Assembly (NCBI GenBank): GCA_034435395.1
Contig: DAOTXK010000205.1
Span: 1 to 8,105 of the forward strand
Length of the DNA stretch: 8,105 nucleotides
Direction of reading: 5' to 3'
Source of the DNA: DAOTXK01 sp034435395
GTDB lineage: Bacteria > Chloroflexota > Anaerolineae > Aggregatilineales > Ch27
The notes beneath the pieces are model-generated. The model was not told the DNA's origin, did not search any database, and saw only the letters and a program-made list of their open reading frames with translations. Made by a program: the position numbers and the translations under genes. Positions 6,023 to 8,105 of this stretch are shown one piece after another. The stretch's first letter is position 1, and each line of letters begins with the position of its first letter.

Positions 6023-7141
6023 ATGCCGTCGATCATCCGTTTCGACGAGTTGACCTGGCCGGAAGTCGCCGACCTGCCGCGCGACCTGCCGCTGGCCCTG
6101 CCGCTCGGCGACGGCTACGATGAGGCGCAGGTGGCGGCGGCGCTCGGTGTGGAGGCGTTCGGGCGGCTGCCCCCGCTGCCGTATGGGTGGGCGGGCAGCG
6201 CCGTGGCCGTCGCGCCGGACCTGCTGCGCCGGGTCGTGGGTGGAATTTTCAGCGGCCCTCAGGAGGACGGGTTCACCCGGCTGGTCGTCGTCCATGGCGG
6301 CGAGGAGGACCTGGACCTGCCGGGCGTTCATCATCTGCGCCTGGGGCGGGCGGCGTCGGGTCCAGAGGCCGTTGATGCCACCCCGGCGCGCGTCATCCTG
6401 ATCCCCTGCGGCCACACCGAGCAGCACGGCCACCACCTCCCCCTCAACACCGACACGCTGATCATCGACGCCATCGCCCGCGCCGTCGTGGAGGCCATCC
6501 CCGACGAGGCCGCCCGGCTGCCGACGCTGCCCTACGGCGTCAGCACGCACCGCTCAGCGTTCGCCGGGACCTTCAACATGGGCGGGCGGGTCTTCGAGGA
6601 CTTCCTGCTGGCCGTGCTGGCCGCGCTGGCCGCTCGCGGCGCGGACCGCTTTTACCTGATCAGCGGGCACGGCGGCAACATGTCGTTCCTGGTTAACGTC
6701 GTCAAATACGCCGGCGAGCGGCATCCTGGCATCTTTGCCGCCACGACCTGGCTGCATACGTCGGGCCGGATCGCCGCGCCGGCCGTCGCCCAGTTCCGGC
6801 GTTCCGGGCGCGGCGGCATGGGGCACGCCGGGGAGCTGGAGACGGCCTACATGCTCCATCTGCACCCGGACCTGTGCCGCATGGCGCGGGTGGTGGACGA
6901 GACGGACTTCATCAGCACGCCGGGATATTACATGGACTGGATCGAGGGCGGCGACCTGATCGCCAACCCGCCCTGGACCGACGACACCCAGACCGGCAGC
7001 TACGGCGCGGGCAGCCTGGCCACCGCCGAGAACGGGGCGCGCTGGCTACAGGCGGCGGTGGCGGAGAAGATCGCCCACGTGCGGGAGATTCACCAGCAGC
7101 AAAATCGGCGGCTGGCCCGCCGGGCAGCGCTCCGACCATAA
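6023..7141 (+). CDS. Creatininase-family amidohydrolase with N-terminal degenerate repeat
   Basis: Predicted metal-dependent amidohydrolase of 372 residues; ordinary family members (creatininase, MftE, ArfB-type) have about 230-260. The catalytic domain is residues 123-360. It contains GHTEQHGHHLPLNTD, in which E133, H135 and D144 match the metal ligands E34, H36 and D45 of Pseudomonas creatininase by motif; RLPTLPYGVSTH (165-176); SGHGGN with H216; and GHAGELET (H268, E271, E273). The Pro usual in EQHGPHLP is His here (H137). The extra N terminus (1-122) opens with FDELTWPEVADLPRDLPLALPLG, which reads like a normal creatininase start. It then repeats RLPPLPYG (48-55) and VVVHGGEED (88-96) but lacks any EQHG...D segment. 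GGGAGGA (6010-6016) is a strong ribosome site 6 nt before the ATG. Substrate unknown; the neighbouring amidohydrolase and kinase suggest small-molecule catabolism. Confidence 0.93.
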   Translation: MPSIIRFDELTWPEVADLPRDLPLALPLGDGYDEAQVAAALGVEAFGRLPPLPYGWAGSAVAVAPDLLRRVVGGIFSGPQEDGFTRLVVVHGGEEDLDLPGVHHLRLGRAASGPEAVDATPARVILIPCGHTEQHGHHLPLNTDTLIIDAIARAVVEAIPDEAARLPTLPYGVSTHRSAFAGTFNMGGRVFEDFLLAVLAALAARGADRFYLISGHGGNMSFLVNVVKYAGERHPGIFAATTWLHTSGRIAAPAVAQFRRSGRGGMGHAGELETAYMLHLHPDLCRMARVVDETDFISTPGYYMDWIEGGDLIANPPWTDDTQTGSYGAGSLATAENGARWLQAAVAEKIAHVREIHQQQNRRLARRAALRP

Positions 7142-7172
7142 ACCAAGGCCGCCAGGCGCGCCAAAAAATCAA

Positions 7173-7189
7173 CCAGGCGCGAGACCTGG
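7173..7189. terminator. Weak hairpin after the creatininase gene, doubtful terminator
   Basis: CCAGG (7173-7177) and CCTGG (7185-7189) form a 5-bp GC stem with a 7-nt loop, 31 bp after the creatininase stop. No T-run follows, so an intrinsic terminator is not well supported. The sequence CCAGGCGCG is also repeated directly at 7152-7160 and 7173-7181, with an A6 run (7163-7168) between the copies. Confidence 0.25.
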
Positions 7190-7206
7190 CCGCCACACTG
7201 AGGAAC

Positions 7207-7280
7207 GCCGGTTGACAAAGGAGCCGGTAATACAATGGGAACCGGCGGCATTTACGGGCCGCCCGCCTCAGCGGTATGAT
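7207..7280 (+). promoter_or_regulatory. Candidate promoter/operator region upstream of the TIR gene
   Basis: GCCGGT occurs at 7207-7212 and again 16 bp on at 7223-7228, and its reverse complement ACCGGC at 7241-7246. The last two flank a 12-nt spacer holding TACAAT (7231-7236), an operator-like arrangement around a -10-like hexamer. TTGACA (7212-7217) is a perfect -35 but sits only 13 bp from TACAAT, shorter than the usual 16-18. A second option is TTTACG (7251-7256), 18 bp, then TATGAT (7275-7280), which would start transcription about 30 nt before the TIR gene's ATG. The region supports an independent promoter for the TIR gene, but which pair is used cannot be decided by reading. Confidence 0.4.
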
Positions 7281-7315
7281 TGGGGTGGGTTCCGCTCGCG
7301 CCGTGAGAGGGGGGT

Positions 7316-8105
7316 ATGAGAGTCTTCATCAGCTACGCCCACAAAGATGAGGCAGCGGTCCGCCAGCTGGCCGACCGCTTGCGCAAGGGGGACCATCACG
7401 TCTGGTTTGACGATCAACTGCCCGCTGGTAAAGCCTGGAAAAAAAAGCTGCTGGCGGAAATCCGGGCGGCGGATTGTTTTCTGTATGCGCTGACGCCGGA
7501 CTCGGCGGCTTCCGCCTGGTGCCAGTGGGAATTCGCCCAGGCCGTCCACCTGGGCAAGAAGATCATCCCGGTGCTGGTGGAGCCGGTGGACCTGAGCGGC
7601 GTCCTGGCCGTTCTCAGCGACGTACAATACGTCGATCTCACCAGGGGGGACCCGATTGAAGTGGGCGTTCGGCTGGCCACCGCCATTTATGAGGCCGAGG
7701 CCATTCCCCCCGACCGCGTGCCGCCACTGCCCGCGCCCGATAGCGATCAGGTCCGGCGGGGGGCGCCAGATTCGAAAGGCGTGCGCGCCAGCCGGGAATT
7801 CGACGCGGCTCACGCCGAATACCAGCAGGGCCGCCACCGGGAAGCCTGCCATCGCCTGCTGGTCTGCCTGAGCCTCGACCCCGGCCATCGCGGCGCGCAG
7901 GCCCTCCTGCGCCTGGTGAAGGCGGAAGAGCCGCCTGAGCCCCCGCCCGAACCCTTCCCGCCCTCCCGGCTCGATCTGGCGGCACTGCTCGGTTTCCCCG
8001 CCCCGGCGCTGGTGGCGATTCCCGCCGGGCCGTTCCTGATGGGCACTGATCCGGGGCGCTATCCGGCGGCGGCCAGGGGGGACTGGGCCGCGGTCGAGCT
8101 TCCCC
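7316..8105 (+). CDS. TIR domain-TPR-like-FGE-sulfatase (SUMF1) fusion, 3'-truncated by window edge
   Basis: The frame is open from the ATG at 7316 to the window end (263 codons plus one base), so the C terminus is missing. Residues 1-125 form a TIR_2-type domain: VFISYAHKDE at the first strand, a DHHVWFDD strand, PAGKAW, and SAWCQWEFAQA with E72 at the catalytic glutamate of NAD-cleaving TIR domains, then KKIIPVLVEP. Residues 160-200 contain one TPR-like helix pair (FDAAHAEYQQGRHREACHRLLVCLSLDPGH is its extent by sequence order, about 162-191). Residues 203-216 are a Pro/Glu linker. From about 230, ALVAIPAGPFLMGTDPG is the hallmark opening of an FGE-sulfatase/SUMF1 domain, which has a C-type-lectin-like fold. 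No signal peptide, so cytoplasmic. Translation starts after GAGG (7307-7310) within a G6 run. It is 174 bp from the creatininase, probably its own unit. A role in NAD-depletion immunity or signalling is inferred, not shown. Confidence 0.9.
   Translation, partial: MRVFISYAHKDEAAVRQLADRLRKGDHHVWFDDQLPAGKAWKKKLLAEIRAADCFLYALTPDSAASAWCQWEFAQAVHLGKKIIPVLVEPVDLSGVLAVLSDVQYVDLTRGDPIEVGVRLATAIYEAEAIPPDRVPPLPAPDSDQVRRGAPDSKGVRASREFDAAHAEYQQGRHREACHRLLVCLSLDPGHRGAQALLRLVKAEEPPEPPPEPFPPSRLDLAALLGFPAPALVAIPAGPFLMGTDPGRYPAAARGDWAAVELP
7439..7447 (+). other. A8 run containing an in-frame A_AAA_AAG slippery heptamer in the TIR domain
   Basis: Eight A's (7439-7446) followed by G encode Lys42-Lys44 as AAA AAA AAG. 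The last seven bases form the A_AAA_AAG heptamer in the zero frame, as in the dnaX -1 frameshift site. A -1 shift here would end at a TGA at 7657-7659, giving a protein of about 113 residues that lacks E72. No clear Shine-Dalgarno or pseudoknot stimulator was identified, so this may simply be three lysine codons. Confidence 0.3.

Noticed and set aside
6735..7215. Alternative frames on both strands across the 3' half of the creatininase gene
   Set aside because: All are Arg/Pro/Gly-rich shadow frames without motifs, overlapping a gene with intact metal-site motifs.
7268..8046. - strand frames opposite the TIR gene, up to 206 residues
   Set aside because: No recognisable domain; the + frame carries clear TIR and FGE landmarks.

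Overview
The window is very GC-rich, and every gene I can support lies on the + strand. It looks like a chromosomal segment from a Chloroflexota-type bacterium, perhaps Anaerolineae. That placement is an inference from base composition, the gene families, the short-period intergenic repeats and the TIR/FGE-type fusion. No rRNA or marker gene settles it, and I see no tRNA, rRNA, CRISPR array or transposase.

Layout: (1) 2-739, the 3' part of jag/khpB, an RNA-binding KH-R3H protein; its stop codon lies inside the first unit of a 14-bp tandem repeat (731-849). (2) 892-2586, an exported zinc metallopeptidase with an N-terminal PPC-like domain and a gluzincin-type HExxH...E site. (3) 2587-2759, a gap holding five copies of a 16-bp AT-rich palindromic unit and a separate perfect hairpin. 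(4) 2760-7141, four closely spaced genes that may form an operon: a PfkB-type kinase, a YtcJ-like amidohydrolase, an unrecognised 224-residue protein and a creatininase-family amidohydrolase. The creatininase carries an extra N-terminal ~125 residues that resemble a degenerate creatininase repeat without metal ligands. (5) 7142-7315, a gap with repeats and promoter-like elements. (6) 7316 to the window end, a TIR domain followed by a TPR-like segment, a Pro/Glu linker and the first strand of an FGE-sulfatase/SUMF1 domain, cut off by the window edge.

How the genes may work together: jag is housekeeping. The kinase, amidohydrolase and creatininase could form a small-molecule catabolic or salvage set (sugar or nucleoside phosphorylation plus C-N bond hydrolysis), but no substrate can be read from the sequence. 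The TIR-TPR-FGE gene begins a separate unit of the signalling/conflict type, and it is the best candidate here for an interesting system. Its partners, if any, lie beyond the window.
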